Below the pieces are notes generated by a model that made no database searches, was not told the DNA's origin, and saw only the letters and a program-made list of their open reading frames with translations. From contig NC_089245.1 in NCBI RefSeq assembly GCF_000512585.2, forward strand, positions 1,674,001-1,738,000: a stretch of 64,000 nt of DNA. The letters are read 5' to 3'. A program made the translations under genes and the position numbers. Shown here piece by piece: positions 25,305-38,333 of this stretch (position 1 is the stretch's first letter; each line of letters starts with the position of its first letter). Origin of the DNA: Kwoniella bestiolae CBS 10118. Lineage: Eukaryota; Basidiomycota; Tremellomycetes; Tremellales; Cryptococcaceae.

Positions 25305-28300
25305 ATGGCCTCGAGGAGGGAGAGCAACCCAGATCGTAATATCGATGCTCGCAAGGCTCTGGGTGTACGTCCAGGTGGACAGCCTCCACCGAGGGTGAGC
25401 ATACCTCCCCTTTCGCAATCGTTGATGATGAATGTTATTAGCTAATGATCATCTTATAGTTGATGCTGGAAAGACCATCTATGCCGAGTCAAACGCCGTC
25501 TCCTACCCACTCCGCCCCTCCTTCACCCAGATCCCCTCCTGGTTCCAGGAATGTTTCAATATCCGTTCCACCACTTACCATCCCTTCATCCCCTACTTCC
25601 GACCAGCCCAAACGATTCCGTCGTCCCACCATAACATCAAAGAACAAACCCTCCAGACTGAACACAAACAACAGAGGACTATACGAGACCCAAAAGCTCC
25701 TCTCTCACTTACTTGACAAGTTGGAATCTCGCGAGGCTGCTCCAGATTTATTGGAAAGAGCAGCAATCGCAGCTAGGGAAATAAGTGGGAAGGGAAAGAA
25801 CAAATCCAAAGGAAAAGTACAGAGGATAGGAAATGTGATTGCAAATGCCGCTCATCATGCTGCAGGTGGTATACCGCCCACCCCTGCGAGCTCAAGCATA
25901 CTCTCCCCGCTTGGTACTGCTACTGGTAGTTCTTCAACTGGTATAGCAATGGGAATGGGCATAGGGAGTGAAGATTTCGAAGATCTCGTATTGGCCGAGG
26001 GAGAGATAGATACGGAAGCTATATACAACTTGGTGGAACAGACGAGAGGATTATTGGTATTAGCTGATAAACAAGGATTGGACCTGTTCGAAGATGAGCA
26101 TGGGGGAAGACCCAGTATACCTGGTGTACCAGTATTAGATTCCACGCCAGTGAAGAATAAGAGAAAAGCTGGGAGATTCTCTTCAATCGCTCCTTCAGGT
26201 TCTATCAAGCCTTCGTTCTCTCTTTCCAAGGATCATAATAACACTCAACAGGAAGCAGACCATCATCCGAGGAACACTCATACCGCGATATCCGGATCAA
26301 CATTATTAGCTAGGATATTGCATATCCTGCAAACGCTCTTGACGGTAGATTGCATTCATCGAACACATCTATTCAGACCCCTCTGTCCCCCATATGCTCT
26401 ACAGGCAGCCTGTCTGGATATAGCCAGTTATCTGTACGCCAAATCTGGGACGGAGACCAAGATCAAAGTGGTTGGAATGGTCGTGGATGGGTTTTACGGT
26501 ATGGGAGGGATGTTGGAAAGAGCTTGCGAATGGCTAGAAGGGAGATTGAGTGAATTGTTGACTCGTCTGGCTAAAGAGAGAGGCGGTCCTGGAACTGCAA
26601 AGAAAGATGACATGGAAGACATGGGATGGACAGATCCATTTTCGACCAAGGAGGCTCCAGGTAAAGCGGTACCTACTTTCGCTATCTCCACCGACTCGCA
26701 GGATGATATACCTCCCCTTCCTAATTCGAATACACCAGGCTGGAAGAGGTTCTCGCCCACATCCCCTTCATTTCCTTTCTTCCCTCCTGGGGATATTGCT
26801 GGTCTGCTCTCCACCCACGCCGCGAGAGATGCTACGAACACTGCTATCGAAATTGCCTCGCTTGTTCCGAGGATATTGTTGGGTTTGACGACAATGGTAG
26901 ATCTCAGTATATCAAAGTTGACCACTATCCATCGAGTTCATCGACTTCTTACGCTTATTCTCACTGCCAAACCGGATTCTTCCCTTGATCTACTCGAAAT
27001 CGTCGCTCATGCACCTTCGAAAGCCCGACGAACAGCATTGGAAATTCTCTCGACCTTTTACCCAGCAGTGATGGGACATAATACCATATCACGCAGATTG
27101 GCCAATACCACCTATGCGACTCAACGAGCCAAATGGGAGACAGGGCAGGAAAGAGCCTTGGGGGAAGATGATGAGACGCATTATTACATACCCTGGCGAT
27201 ACTCGCATAAAGAAGACCTCGAACGACAGGAGGGTGAATCGCTCAAATGCGGGGTATGTGATTCGGAAGTCCACGGGTTTGTGGTGAGATGTACGATGTG
27301 TAGGGAATATAGACATCTGCATTGTTATCATACAGGCGGAGTCCACACATACGACGTTATAACACTTTCTTCGACGAATGATTCGACCCCTCACCAAATG
27401 GTTCATGTCAAGTTCTCGGCGGTATCTCCACGACTGGACGAACAGGTCTTATATGGATCTACGATCCGAGGTAATTCCAATTCGACAAAAAGGAGAGTAG
27501 GACAACATGATCTAGTATTGGTGAATCTGTTTAATATGACGCTGTGCGATGAGTGTCATCTACCTCTATGGGGAGGTATGGCTCAAGCTTATAGCTGTGT
27601 CAACGGTTGTCAGCGGTTCTTCCACTCGAGATGTTTGGACAATATGGAAAAGAGTAATAAGGGTCAATGCAGATTCGGGAGGGATGTGGTTATAGATGAG
27701 ATCTCTTCGCAGGAAAGTAAAAATCAGAACCCATTCGTCATTTCCCTGCAACGCTTTCAAGAATCGTTCAATGATCTATCCCAAAACCTAATTCTCACCC
27801 AAGACGAATCACAGAGAAAGACGTACGATGAGCTTGCCGTACTTTGGGGAGGCTTATGGATCCAATATCAGCTATTGAAGAATGGGATCTCCAGTGGAAG
27901 TCTACGGATCACAGGATACAATCTCAAGAATGAACCTGATCTACTGGGACTGAAATCCACCTTAAAGCTATACGAGGAACAGCTGAAAGCAAGATCTTCG
28001 GAAGCTTCACCCGCCTCGAGCGATTTCACCCATGTGATCGGATCGGAATTGCCTCCAGCGTGTGGATACTTGTTCTCAGATAGGTTCTTAACCTACGTTA
28101 TAGCATTACTCAGAGCGCCATCATCACCCAATCCTATGGGTAGTGGCGCCCAGACACCTTCAGATGGATTACTCACTCCGCTGGGACTACCAGCACCGCA
28201 CGAAGAGATAGATGGGAATGGGAACGAAGGGTCGTATGAGATGTTACCTATCTCTATCATCTCTTCGTCCCTCTCCTCGGATCTTGGATTGTCAGATCAA

Positions 28301-31300
28301 TACATATCGACCATATTTCTCAGTCAACTTCGGTCTCTGGGATTGATAACTGTAAATAACAAATTATCCATCACTCCCGATGATCTATCCTCTCCAAGTA
28401 TATGGGCATCTTTCAACCTCCCCCTCCTATTTGATAATTCACCTACGATCGAACTACTCATCTCGTCCATTGAGACTCTCTTGAACGACCTGGATCTTTC
28501 CCTAAACGAACAGGCCTTGCGACTTTTGAATGAGAGATGTTGGCCCAGCGGATTATGTTCCCCCTATGCCCTTGATCGATTGGGTAAAGCCCTGGTAGGA
28601 TGGGTGATGGGTTCTGATGAGGCGCTGTTAGAGATTGTGAAAAGTTATGCGTCGAAGCGTCGAAGATTGCCTGGAGTGAAGGTGCAGGATAAGAGGCAGA
28701 GCTCGGTAAATGATTATAGGGATGATAGGGCGAGATTGTTGGATAAGTACGGGAGGGGGTGGTTGAGGGCGTTACATGATTTGGATCCTATACCGTGAGT
28801 GAGCTGGTGCTTCTAGTTCTTGATCTCCTTGAAGAGACTTTTCTCTTTCGCGTCCAACGTGATTCATCTTGCTCTCTTGTACCCGATGTCCAAGGCGGGG
28901 GTGATCCACGATTCTCGCATATCATGTTGAATCAAGTAAGCTGATATCCTCCATGCCGATCCGCATTATAGCTACGCAGCAATGGTCTATGAAGAATGTA
29001 AGAACCCCTTGGCAGCTGGGAAACTCAACTTTGACAGCGAGGAAACGAATGATCAGGTGAGCTCATCGATTGTCTCCACTTAAACTGAAGCTGAGAATCA
29101 TATCTATACGCCAGCTCGCTTCGAAGATGGCTGGTATAGCTCTGGAACGAATGACGGCTGTCGTTGATGCCGAGGTCATCTTTTCGACTTTGATGGAGCT
29201 GGTCACTGCTTGGTTGGAGGATTTGGGTGCATTGGCGGATCAAGTGAGTGACAATCGCTTATACCGCTTGGTAAAGGTCATATTTACATCGTGTCTATAC
29301 TACCTATCGTACTCTCACACAACGGCGATCTGACAGCTGACAAGGTGAATCATCAGGACGTGGTCTATCGATCCCTCCCTCGACTTCTACGCCACTCCCA
29401 CTCCTCACAATCATCCTCATTCGACCAAACAGATCTATTCTCCTTATCTCTCTCGGTGTCGCAATCCGGCCCAGAAGGTCTGATCAGAGTCTGTAGATGG
29501 CTTAGAGTACTATCTTTCTCAGGCGTGGAGATCCCTTGGAACTTGCTCACTGATTTAGTCGAATTGCAATCTACCACTCGAAGTGAAACTGATGCGAGGT
29601 TGGATCTGGTCATCGCTGTCGGAGCGAACGGGATGATTATGGATCCTGAGGCCTTTGCAGGATTGTGTGCGAAGATGGGAAAAGGGATCTTTAGAGATCT
29701 GGGTAGAGGAGGTGCAAGTGATTCAGCAGGAAATGAGTGAGTCAGCTATGATATCCAATTCCCATATCCGGTTAATGTACAGCTGAATCTTGTTGAGTAT
29801 GTGCAGACTCGACTTGATTAGACAAACTATGTTACTTTGCCTTCGTGCTTATGGAGTACCGCTGGAAGACGTCACGCAAACTTCCATAAGTAGTCACGAG
29901 GTGCAGACTAAACAGCCTGCAAGGTACGTCTATATCATGTTCTCACGATGGCGAAGCTGATCAATGTGCGTGGGATGGTAGTATGTCGAAGAAGAAGCGT
30001 GCACCAAGTGGTCGAACAGTGTTTGCACTGGATAAAGAGATGGTTCTTTCGGCAGCGACGATATTGGACCGAACGGGTGTTCCTCGCGAGATGGTCCTGG
30101 ACTTTTTGTGGTTGTTGTTTACCAAAGCTTCAATGGTGGATAACGTAGATGGATTTGTGAGCTCGCGTTCCATTCTAGAAGAGGTATAGCATAGCTGACG
30201 AGAAGGTTAGATACATCGTGCTTGTTCGAAGCTTTATCCGGTGTAAGTTGCTTCAACAGTATTGCCTGGAAGTGTGAGTGATGTTCTGATAGTACGTGAA
30301 ATAGGATCTGGCCACTCGTGGATGTCGCGGTCGACAGGAAGAGCCGTACAAGGGTGATACTCAAGATGCTTAGTGTAAATTCCAATGCCCTAGAGAAGAT
30401 TGTGAGGGAGCAACTGGATTCTGGCTCTGAGGGAAGGTGAATTGAGATTGACCTTTGACATACTCGCCTGGTCTATCGAACAGCGACACTTACTGTTACC
30501 TGTGCTGTGATAGAGCCAAAGTCCGCGAGCGACTCCTCACCTTTATATTGGAGCTGTCCGATTCTAGTTCGGTTTACGAACTGAACTCCTGGCAATCATC
30601 TACTGTCGGATTGATCTTGCTCTTATTCGACGTTCTGACAGATACGTCAGAAATGATACCTGATAATTTGGTTATACTTCAATGTTTGCTGCCCGCTCAA
30701 TTACAAGCTATGTCGTTGTGCTTTGAAGATTACTTGGTCAGACACAGTGATGAGAAGAGATTGATCTTGTTGACTAGGCTGAGGAGATTGCGATTGAATT
30801 TGCCTGCTTGGCCTAGTAAGTCCTTTTCCACCCGAAGACAGTATGGTGTACACCAGTGCTTATGTGGCAATGAGTGACAGTCATATCATGGAATAAGATC
30901 GAGGAACTACTAGCAGAAGAAGTAGCTTCAATCACACAATTACGTCCAGGAAGAGCTGTGAGCTGTCGAAACTCTCACTTCTTCATAGACTTACACCGCT
31001 GATTGTTTAACCTAGTCCCAAACAGTGACAGCTCTCATGGACTCGCAATCCGTCCGATGTTCTCTTCTATCCCTGGGACTAGACATGCTATCCTCCGGCG
31101 TACCCGTCTCATGGATGACAGCCCAGAGATTCCAACAACACGTTGCCTCATGCCTATCTCTTCCATGGACCAACCCCATCGAAGGAATCACATCATTAGT
31201 CCTACCGTCCGTCAGGAGTGCGTTGGACAGTTCAGCAAGAATAACCATATCTGGCCAAACGTTCGAAAGCAAAGCTAAGAAATCTGCCCTCGTCGGAGCA

Positions 31301-33957
31301 CTGTTCGTACCTACCATCATTGACCTCGGAGGGGAACTTGGGAAATTCGAGTATCTCACTCAGAGGACACTGTTGGATATTCTGATGGTGACGTTTTTCA
31401 AGGTGAGCTGCCACGAACTTAAGATTGAAGATTGGTGAAGCTGATGATGTGATGGATTTTGGGAACAGCAAAATACACGTACGGTCGAGCTGGCCGCTCT
31501 GAGTGCTCTGCAGACTCTAGCTCAGTTCGTGGCTACTACGGAATGTGCGGAGAATAGGTTATTGGCATTGCAGATCCTGCAGACTGCCCCTGTCAGGATG
31601 GATAGGGAGAGTGTGATTAGGGCTGTTCCGTGAGTTGTCCTTCCCCTTGACTTCTAATGTTGCTATGATGGCTGATGAGGGTTGTATGCATGGTTCAGAT
31701 CGGTGTTCGTTACAATCGCTGGTGTGCTGGTTAAGGAGAACGAAGCTGAGCATGCTGATTCGGCGGTACTTGAGCAGAGTGAGCTGTCTCCATTTTTGCA
31801 ATTTGACTTGTGCTCATGCACGTTTGCGGACCAGGTCGAGTCTTCTTGAGAGGAATTATCAAAAGGTATGTCAGCCGATTCGATCGAAACCCCAAATATA
31901 GACGATGGTAGAGGCTAATGGAGAATCCAATTTGCAGCTTCGGTAGATCTGGATTGTTCATCCAGCTATTCAGGGTAGGTCGTGTTGTGCAACTCAGTGG
32001 ATGGATTGATGACGGTATGCTAAGTAATCGTGGACGGTTCAGATTGACGACTCTGCAAGTACCAAACCTCATGAAGCGTCTAGCTTGGGTAAGGCCTTGC
32101 AGTTGCTTCACGCCACTGAAAAGAACGTCGAAGGGCAGCCTACAATCTTTGACAGTGTGTTTCACAACTTGTAAGTCGTGGATGTTATCATATCTCATAC
32201 ATTATTGATAGGTCATGTTGATTTGATGTCTGCCGTTACAGGTCGGATGTGTTGAAACGGGGACGTCAGACTATCGATCAAGTTCTAGCATCACTATGCA
32301 GGTTTTCGGAGTCCTTACAGGTCGAGCTTTCGGAGGATGTGGCTTTGAGTGAGTGTCCAAGGACCTTGACTTTCAGGTTTAAATTGCAGCTGATGCAGCC
32401 TTATCGAGTAGACTTTGGACTCTTTATCGCCAGACTGGGTAAACATGTGGCAGAGTATGATCACCAAGAATTCGATCCTAATCCCGCTTTGAAGAGTTGC
32501 GCGGCTGTGCTGGATCTGGTACAACCCATGGCGTCTACGGTGAGCCTTCCACTCTTCTGTCCGCAGGACTTAGTCCAACTGACAGTTCGTCGTGGATTCA
32601 GACTCTGCTGCATCAAACATCTACTTTCCTCCATTTGACGCTCGCTCGATTCAACGTCGCTCAAGATACCCTTACGAAGCTGTTAACTGTATCAGAAAGG
32701 GTAGCTCGAGGTCAGAATACCGAAGATACCGTTAGGACAGTCACTTTCGAACTGGCTGGATCGATAGTTCATGGCTTGAACGTCACTCCCGTTACGCTTC
32801 TTACCCTACTAGATGTGGGTTCTATCGCTCTCGAATCCGATGATGATGTGCTGATTTGCTTGTCAGTTCCTCGCTGTAAATGCTTTCCCGAACCACGATC
32901 TCGATGCTCGGTCTTTTGCCCAGCAGAAAAGGGTCCTGGCGGATTCTGTACCTGGGTGTATACAGATCTTGCTTCGTACACACCCTACTTTCGCTGTTGG
33001 TCATTTAGATGCGGATGTGACGCTAGCGATCATGATGAAGACCGCTACGGTCCTGTGCAGAGCGGAGATGATCGTTCAGGGCATCATAAGTCAAAATTTG
33101 GGTAACATCACTACAGAGGTGAATTCAATCTCCTGCTTGGCGACATCAATTCTGCCCACTGAATCAATATATCTCGTATAGGCCGCTTCTACCCAAGTCA
33201 ACCTATTCATCTTCATACTCCTCTCGTCGCTCGACCTGCAGATGGGTCCAGCAAGGAAACGCATCATATCGCTCTACCCCATACTTGCTCGAGCCACCTC
33301 GCTGTGCCTTAGAGCATCAGCGGATTTCCTCACTTTGCAGGATACCACGGGCGACGGAGCGGAGCTGCTTTCAGTGGTATTTGCTGTATTTCGTTTGACG
33401 ATCTTGGCATTACATGATCGTGGAACGGGTGGTAATGTGATGATGAGCAATATGGAGGATGATGCAATGGATACCTTTTGGTGTAGGATTTGGCCGGATT
33501 GGTATAGGCTGTTGACTATCTCGCTGGACTTGTCTTGTATAAATGGGGTGGGTTTACTTCCCTTCACCACTACACCTCCTCCTCTCTCCACTTCACTCCT
33601 ATACCTCCTCTCACTACGTTACATACTGACAATTTGGAAATGGTCTAGCCACTCAAAGCAGTCTCTCACTCCGTCTTCCTCGATACGATCATCTTCCTTG
33701 GCCAAACACACTCATCGATCCTCACCAAACATTCCGGTACACTCTCGCACGCTTTAACGGTATTAGTGAAATATCAGGAATCTTCAACGGCCAGTGGTGG
33801 TGGAGGGAAAATGCAAAAAGCTGCGCAGGTTTTGGATAGAATCTCAACTGGAGTGGGGATAGGACATATTAGTGATGACGATAGGAAGACGATCGTTGGT
33901 AATATCAGGAAAGATCTGGGGGCCACGGAGAGGCTCAAAGCTCTTAGGAATATGTAA
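25305..33957 (+). CDS. Very large helical-repeat protein with two Cys/His zinc-finger-like motifs
   Basis: Exon 1 is 25305-25394 and the main exon 25460-28794 (over 1100 codons). At least a dozen smaller exons follow, resuming near 28972, 29115, 29359, 29807, 29982 and so on to TAA 33957. The product is probably around 2,400 residues. Residues about 1-150 are Ser/Pro-rich. Two zinc-finger-like motifs lie near residues 626-665 (CGVCDSEV ... CTMCREYRHLHC) and 723-760 (CDECHLPL ... CVNGCQRFFHSRC), resembling C1 or PHD fingers. The rest is Leu-rich alpha-helical, HEAT-like, including a WCRIWPDWYRLLTISLD segment near the end. I do not recognise the family with confidence. A fungal UNC80-like protein is one weak possibility. 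No catalytic motif is visible. Confidence 0.65.
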
Positions 33958-34132
33958 CTATCATGATTTGTAATGACAGATATACGATCAAAATGAACTT
34001 ATGCATACGACTATTGATAAATACGTAAGTTAACTTCCTTGGTGATCATGGACAAGATGGATGATAATAGTCGTATGATTCTGCTCTGCACCCATATGCG
34101 CGAGCAATGTCAACTAGACATTGAGTTCATGG

Positions 34133-34636
34133 TTATTGGCCCCTTAGTCCAAAACAACCCGTAAGATACATGGTGCCCTCAAGTGTTCCAAGGGTCTTAT
34201 CCTCAAAGCAGGTGTTTATGGTAGGATTGTCGAGTGCAAGAGCATAGGGCATGGTCCTGTCAGACTCCGTCAATTCAGCTTGAAGTTTTTCCTTCCCTTC
34301 TTTCCCTTCAAGGAGTTTTTTGAATGCTCTGTTTACTGTAGATGTGAATTTGGCGTTCGATATGACCACCTTGGCTCGATCATCCTCCGGTTTACCCTTG
34401 GTGGAGAGAAAGCAGTCAGCCGCACATAAGATCGGCTTACAGGACTCGGTCGAGCTTGAGGGACCCTCAGACTCGGCATGATCAGTGGTGAATTCTTTGG
34501 TGTCCATGTTGAGCGTTCCAACCTGGATAAACCTAGTAGGGAATTGGTACGCCGATGAGTTCGGGGCGGCATGATAGAAGGGTTGATTGGACACCAATGT
34601 GTCGCTGTCGTTGGTGGGCGCAAAGGATTCGGACAT
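34133..34636 (-). CDS. Orphan family 2 protein, member a (intronless)
   Basis: A single open frame of 167 residues with an ATG start. Shared with the gene at 35809-35273 are: a FPTRFIQVGTLNMDTKEF block (FPT-x-VG-x-N-x-K-x-F), then CAADCFLSTKG, a charged helix (FKKLLEGKEGKEKL), and a C-terminal TLEGTMYLTGCF. No signal peptide or membrane helix. A TATA-like CATATATATG lies about 160 bases upstream (34795-34805). I do not recognise the family; the beta-rich ends around a helix suggest a small globular domain. The absence of introns is unusual for this window. Confidence 0.6.
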   Translation of the reverse strand: MSESFAPTNDSDTLVSNQPFYHAAPNSSAYQFPTRFIQVGTLNMDTKEFTTDHAESEGPSSSTESCKPILCAADCFLSTKGKPEDDRAKVVISNAKFTSTVNRAFKKLLEGKEGKEKLQAELTESDRTMPYALALDNPTINTCFEDKTLGTLEGTMYLTGCFGLRGQ

Positions 34637-35272
34637 CTTTGTTCAATAAAAACTTGGATAGTTAGGTCAGACAGTTGTAGGGGCTGTGTAGTCACGAGTA
34701 ATTGTGAGTGTGCGTAAGGAGTTGGATGAGGGGTTGGAACGAATCACTTGGATATTGAGGAAGTGACAAGAGACAGAATAATCGCAAGAACGAGCCATAT
34801 ATATGTGAGAGGAGCCTAGAACATAGCTTGTTCCTGGTCGACATACCACCGAGCTCAAGATGTATGACGCATATCCTTCCTTTGGAAGAAGCCATCCTCC
34901 TGGTAAGACGAGACCCCGGGTGTCATCTCAACTCCTTGAAACGTGAAGTATCAGTAATTCTCGACTCGAAAAGAATTATGACCTCATCGTGACAGAAGCT
35001 GAAATTGCACTGCCTCCCGAAGGCCTGGGACCTATGTAACAAAACATAAAACAAAGGATCGTCCGATGAGAGCTCGTACGTCACGCAACAGGGAAGCAGG
35101 GAAGCAACGTTGAGAACAGGTATCCAGTCGACGGAACGAATTGGAACCTCTTGGGTGTGAAATGGTTCTTAAGTCTACATGATATGGAAGAATCTGACCA
35201 GTACTATGCATATGCGTGTTGATAGATAATATTTCTGGTGATCATGAACACTAGGTAAAGTATAGTCATATG
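34637..35272. other. Intergenic region between family 2 members a and b
   Basis: About 640 bases with the promoter of member a and the 3' flank of member b. No other signal. Confidence 0.5.
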
Positions 35273-35809
35273 TCAGAGCTTACTACGGTAAATGCTGGAC
35301 TCGGCGTCATCGTCCAATCTGTAAAGGGTAGCACAGAACATCGTTCCGTTGAGTGTCTTCTTTTCTTCGCCTTGGGAGTAGACATCGACCGTCGCGGTCT
35401 CAGGCGGGAATGCACATCCTTTCGACCTGTCACCCAATTGAGACCGGAAAGCGGATGTATCCTCTGCCCTTGTTGCACGTCGTGCGAAATCTTCATGAAT
35501 CTTAGATTCCCAATAGCTTCCTGAGATTGAGGCTTGGACCTCGACTTCGACTTTGTCAGAACTTTGCACTTTATCTTTAGTTGCAAAAAAACAATTGGAC
35601 TCAGCGACGACTTCCTTGAGTGAGGGATCTGCAGCACAACCAGATTCAACGTCGCCGTGGGAAAACTTTCCGGTCTTTGGGTTGTAAATGCCGACCTTAT
35701 AAGTTTGAGTGGGAAATACAAAAGTCAATTCCCCAACAGAGGGCTTATACCTTCCAGGGTTGGACAATATCAAGCCCTTGAGGTCTGGGGAGACAGGGTG
35801 TTCGGGCAT
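35273..35809 (-). CDS. Orphan family 2 protein, member b (intronless)
   Basis: A single open frame of 178 residues with an ATG start. It aligns along its length with the 34133-34636 protein: FPTQTYKVGIYNPKTGKF versus FPTRFIQVGTLNMDTKEF, ESNCFFATKDK versus AADCFLSTKGK, a charged middle helix, and TLNGTMFCATLYRL versus TLEGTMYLTGCFGL. Divergence is high, so the duplication is old. No membrane segment or known catalytic motif. A weak TATA (GATATATC, 35857-35864) lies about 50 bases upstream. Function unknown. Confidence 0.6.
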   Translation of the reverse strand: MPEHPVSPDLKGLILSNPGRYKPSVGELTFVFPTQTYKVGIYNPKTGKFSHGDVESGCAADPSLKEVVAESNCFFATKDKVQSSDKVEVEVQASISGSYWESKIHEDFARRATRAEDTSAFRSQLGDRSKGCAFPPETATVDVYSQGEEKKTLNGTMFCATLYRLDDDAESSIYRSKL

Positions 35810-37526
35810 CTTGGATGAAATCAGTTATTGAAAGTGAGGTAAATATCACTTCGTATCGATATATCTGGACAGAATCAAGGGATGAGACAAGCTCACAAGA
35901 CGAAGGACAAATCCAAGGTGGAGCCTTTTGTATATGTATTCTCGTCAACGTCAGGCGTCGGTGTGCCTTCTTCTCGTCCGACATCTCCGGGCTCAATATT
36001 ACGACTCGATCTCTTCCTTTGCGAGGAGATGTGGTCCAGAATGAAGCTTAAGAATTCGTCAGAGAGCCGAGGCCCTTCGTGCGTAGGATGATTTTCAAGC
36101 TGACGAAATGACACGCTCGGTCTAGGCCCACTCAAGCTCAACATATTCGGCTGTATCATCCCCTCCGAGAGGTGTCAAACAATTGATGTATGCCAAGGGT
36201 TGTCTCGCCTAACCGGGGCGCTAGCCTTTGATAGCCTGTTACTCCCTCCAACTCGCTCATGGACAATCGCAAGCACTGTCACGCGTGAGAGGCTTCGTCG
36301 AAAAGTTGAATCTGCTTATAGACCGTCAACCCATGACGTTGCTCACACAATAGCAGCTCATACAGCACGTTTCCTGAGTGAGGCGACGGCTTAAATAATG
36401 TTCAGGCTGGAAGAGACACTCGCCAAGCGCGCTCACTCACCATACAAGTGGCAGAAAAAACGATTATCGAGATGTGCAAGCTGCCTTTGGAAACCAAAGA
36501 GTTTGAGAAGATATAGCGACACAAGTGGCCTAAATGAATTGGCATTGATTGTTATATGCGACGACTCCGAAGGCAGATTTTGTTCCAGCAGCTAGAATGT
36601 GTTGTAAACGATGTTGCATCCGAAGAAGAAAGAGAGATAGCGCCAGATATGACAACTTGACCGGTCTGATCGCGCCTATCCACAACGAAATGCGCACTTG
36701 ACACATGTTCGTCTCTTACCATCCACACTAACTACCCGAGGGACATCAAGGTAAAGCCTTAGCCCTAGTGATATTATTTCACTATACCGTTGCTCAGCTA
36801 CTGAAGTATCAATCGTGCTTAAAACTTTGAGACTCCCGGGTGTATTGGAGAAACAGCTCGGAAATGTTCGGAGCACATTCTCCGATTGTCAACTCCTCTT
36901 GGTCAAGAAGAATGCGAGCCTCTTCCCTCCACTTTTTATCCAGTTCTTTCCATGGTTTTCAATGTCACATTATAATCCTTATCCATGTTCGTGTGAGAGT
37001 TCGGTCCTTGCACGAGATATGATTGTGTACAATCATTCTTCTGATCTCTCTTCTTCATATTTTCCTTGACCGATTGGAAGGTGGACTTGACGTTCACACA
37101 CAGTAAGAGGCAGAATTTGTGGTGAAAAGAGCTGACGGGAAGACCAGGTCTGTTGCAGAACCTTCATTGTGGACTCTCTTTTCAGTGAAAGCAGAATAAG
37201 GCCGTGATGCTACGCTACGACCGATCCGATCGGAGCGCACTCGTGACTTCGAGAAGCTCCCTCCGACTCCCACCGATTGATAAGACGAGTCGCTGTCTCA
37301 GGTCTAAGAGAGGTACTTGGGTCGATCTGCGATGTTTCAGAAGCTCTGCTTCGCGTTCCAAAGTCCTATACGAAAAACAGTACCCCTCAGATTAACAGGT
37401 ACCTTATATAAAGCGGACAATATCGTCCATGAGACCTAAACGTATTTCACACCTTGCATTGTCTTGCATAAATAGAAACGGCCCCCACACCCGTACCATT
37501 CACCCATTTGACCGACTCGATATGCG
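35810..37526. other. Intergenic region with possible relict coding fragments
   Basis: About 1.7 kb between family 2 member b and family 1 member A. It contains several short coding-looking pieces in conflicting frames: an 88-codon minus-strand frame at 36159-35893 with a true ATG; a plus-strand piece near 36437-36500 (KTIIEMCKLPLETKEFEKI) interrupted by stops; and a minus-strand piece near 36955-36810 (KELDKKWREEARILLDQEEL). None joins into a gene by plausible splicing. A decayed gene or two is my best reading. Confidence 0.35.
37405..37413 (+). promoter_or_regulatory. TATA box of family 1 member A
   Basis: TATATAAAG about 115 bases before the ATG at 37527. The other two family members have TATA elements at about 90-130 bases, so the spacing is conserved. 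Confidence 0.5.
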
Positions 37527-38333
37527 ATGCTTTTAGAGAAGAAGACAACCACTCTTGCCAACCCATCATCCGGGGATGAACTCTCCCAATCACCAGTGTG
37601 CTCCCCGCAAAGGTCAGCCGCCCTTTCAAAGCCTGGGCAAGACAATTGGACAACTTGGTTTGCCACGCTCACTGACAAGGGAGGTCGTCAAGAAGCAATC
37701 GATGCGTTAGTCAAGGACACGCTGCGAGATGCAAAGACGAATGCTAGCAAGGAGGGTGAAGCGGGTCTGATCCAGGTAGGCGAACATGCTTCGTCTGAAC
37801 GAGCTTTCGGAATAGCATTTTCTCAACGACAAGGTTTCGACTTTTCAGGTGACTCCAAAAGTGCTACAGTGAGCATTGTTGAAGGTGGGACCAGAGTCTC
37901 GGAGCCGATGCATCGGATGACAGGGAGTGCTTGGAACCATCTTCAACTAAACATCTCATATGATTTTAAACACACCGATCCCGACTTTGACGGAATCGTT
38001 GTGACCGGTCTCGAAGACGCTTTACGAGACATTGATGAGATGGATGTCTGGAAAGAGCGAACCCATTTTCACTTCTTAGATCCGCTTCAATGGCTCACGA
38101 ACGACGGCCAGATTCAACGCGACAATTTGAAATGCAGCCTCCAAGGAGTCGGACTGATCAAATTTCAAGGAGAAAAGGAAGTATCGAGACCAGAGAATGT
38201 ATCTGCGATTATTTACGGGGGCACCACGCTTAAGAGTGCAAGACCGGCAGTTGTTGATTCAGAGCAAATTTCCAGTGGGAGTCAATGCTCTTCACCCATA
38301 GGGGATTTCGCCACAAATGGGTTCGCACTTTGA
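37527..38333 (+). CDS. Orphan family 1 protein, member A (intronless)
   Basis: Single-exon frame of 268 residues. Two domains are shared with the genes at 41009 and 42668. N-terminal block: WFATLTDKGGRQEAIDAL followed by a charged helix. C-terminal block: FDGIVVTGLEDALRDI, VWKERTHFHFLD, LQGVGLIKFQGEKEV and SAIIYGGTTL. The N-terminal 35 residues are Ser/Pro-rich but lack the PPxY seen in the paralogues. No signal peptide, membrane helix or known catalytic motif; probably cytosolic. Function unknown. A second, out-of-frame ATG five bases upstream (37522) is ignored. Confidence 0.6.
   Translation: MLLEKKTTTLANPSSGDELSQSPVCSPQRSAALSKPGQDNWTTWFATLTDKGGRQEAIDALVKDTLRDAKTNASKEGEAGLIQVGEHASSERAFGIAFSQRQGFDFSGDSKSATVSIVEGGTRVSEPMHRMTGSAWNHLQLNISYDFKHTDPDFDGIVVTGLEDALRDIDEMDVWKERTHFHFLDPLQWLTNDGQIQRDNLKCSLQGVGLIKFQGEKEVSRPENVSAIIYGGTTLKSARPAVVDSEQISSGSQCSSPIGDFATNGFAL

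Noticed and set aside
35893..36157. Joining the 88-codon minus-strand frame to family 2 member b as an upstream exon
   Set aside because: A GTGAGC donor is present, but its phase does not match the reading frame at the only nearby acceptor.
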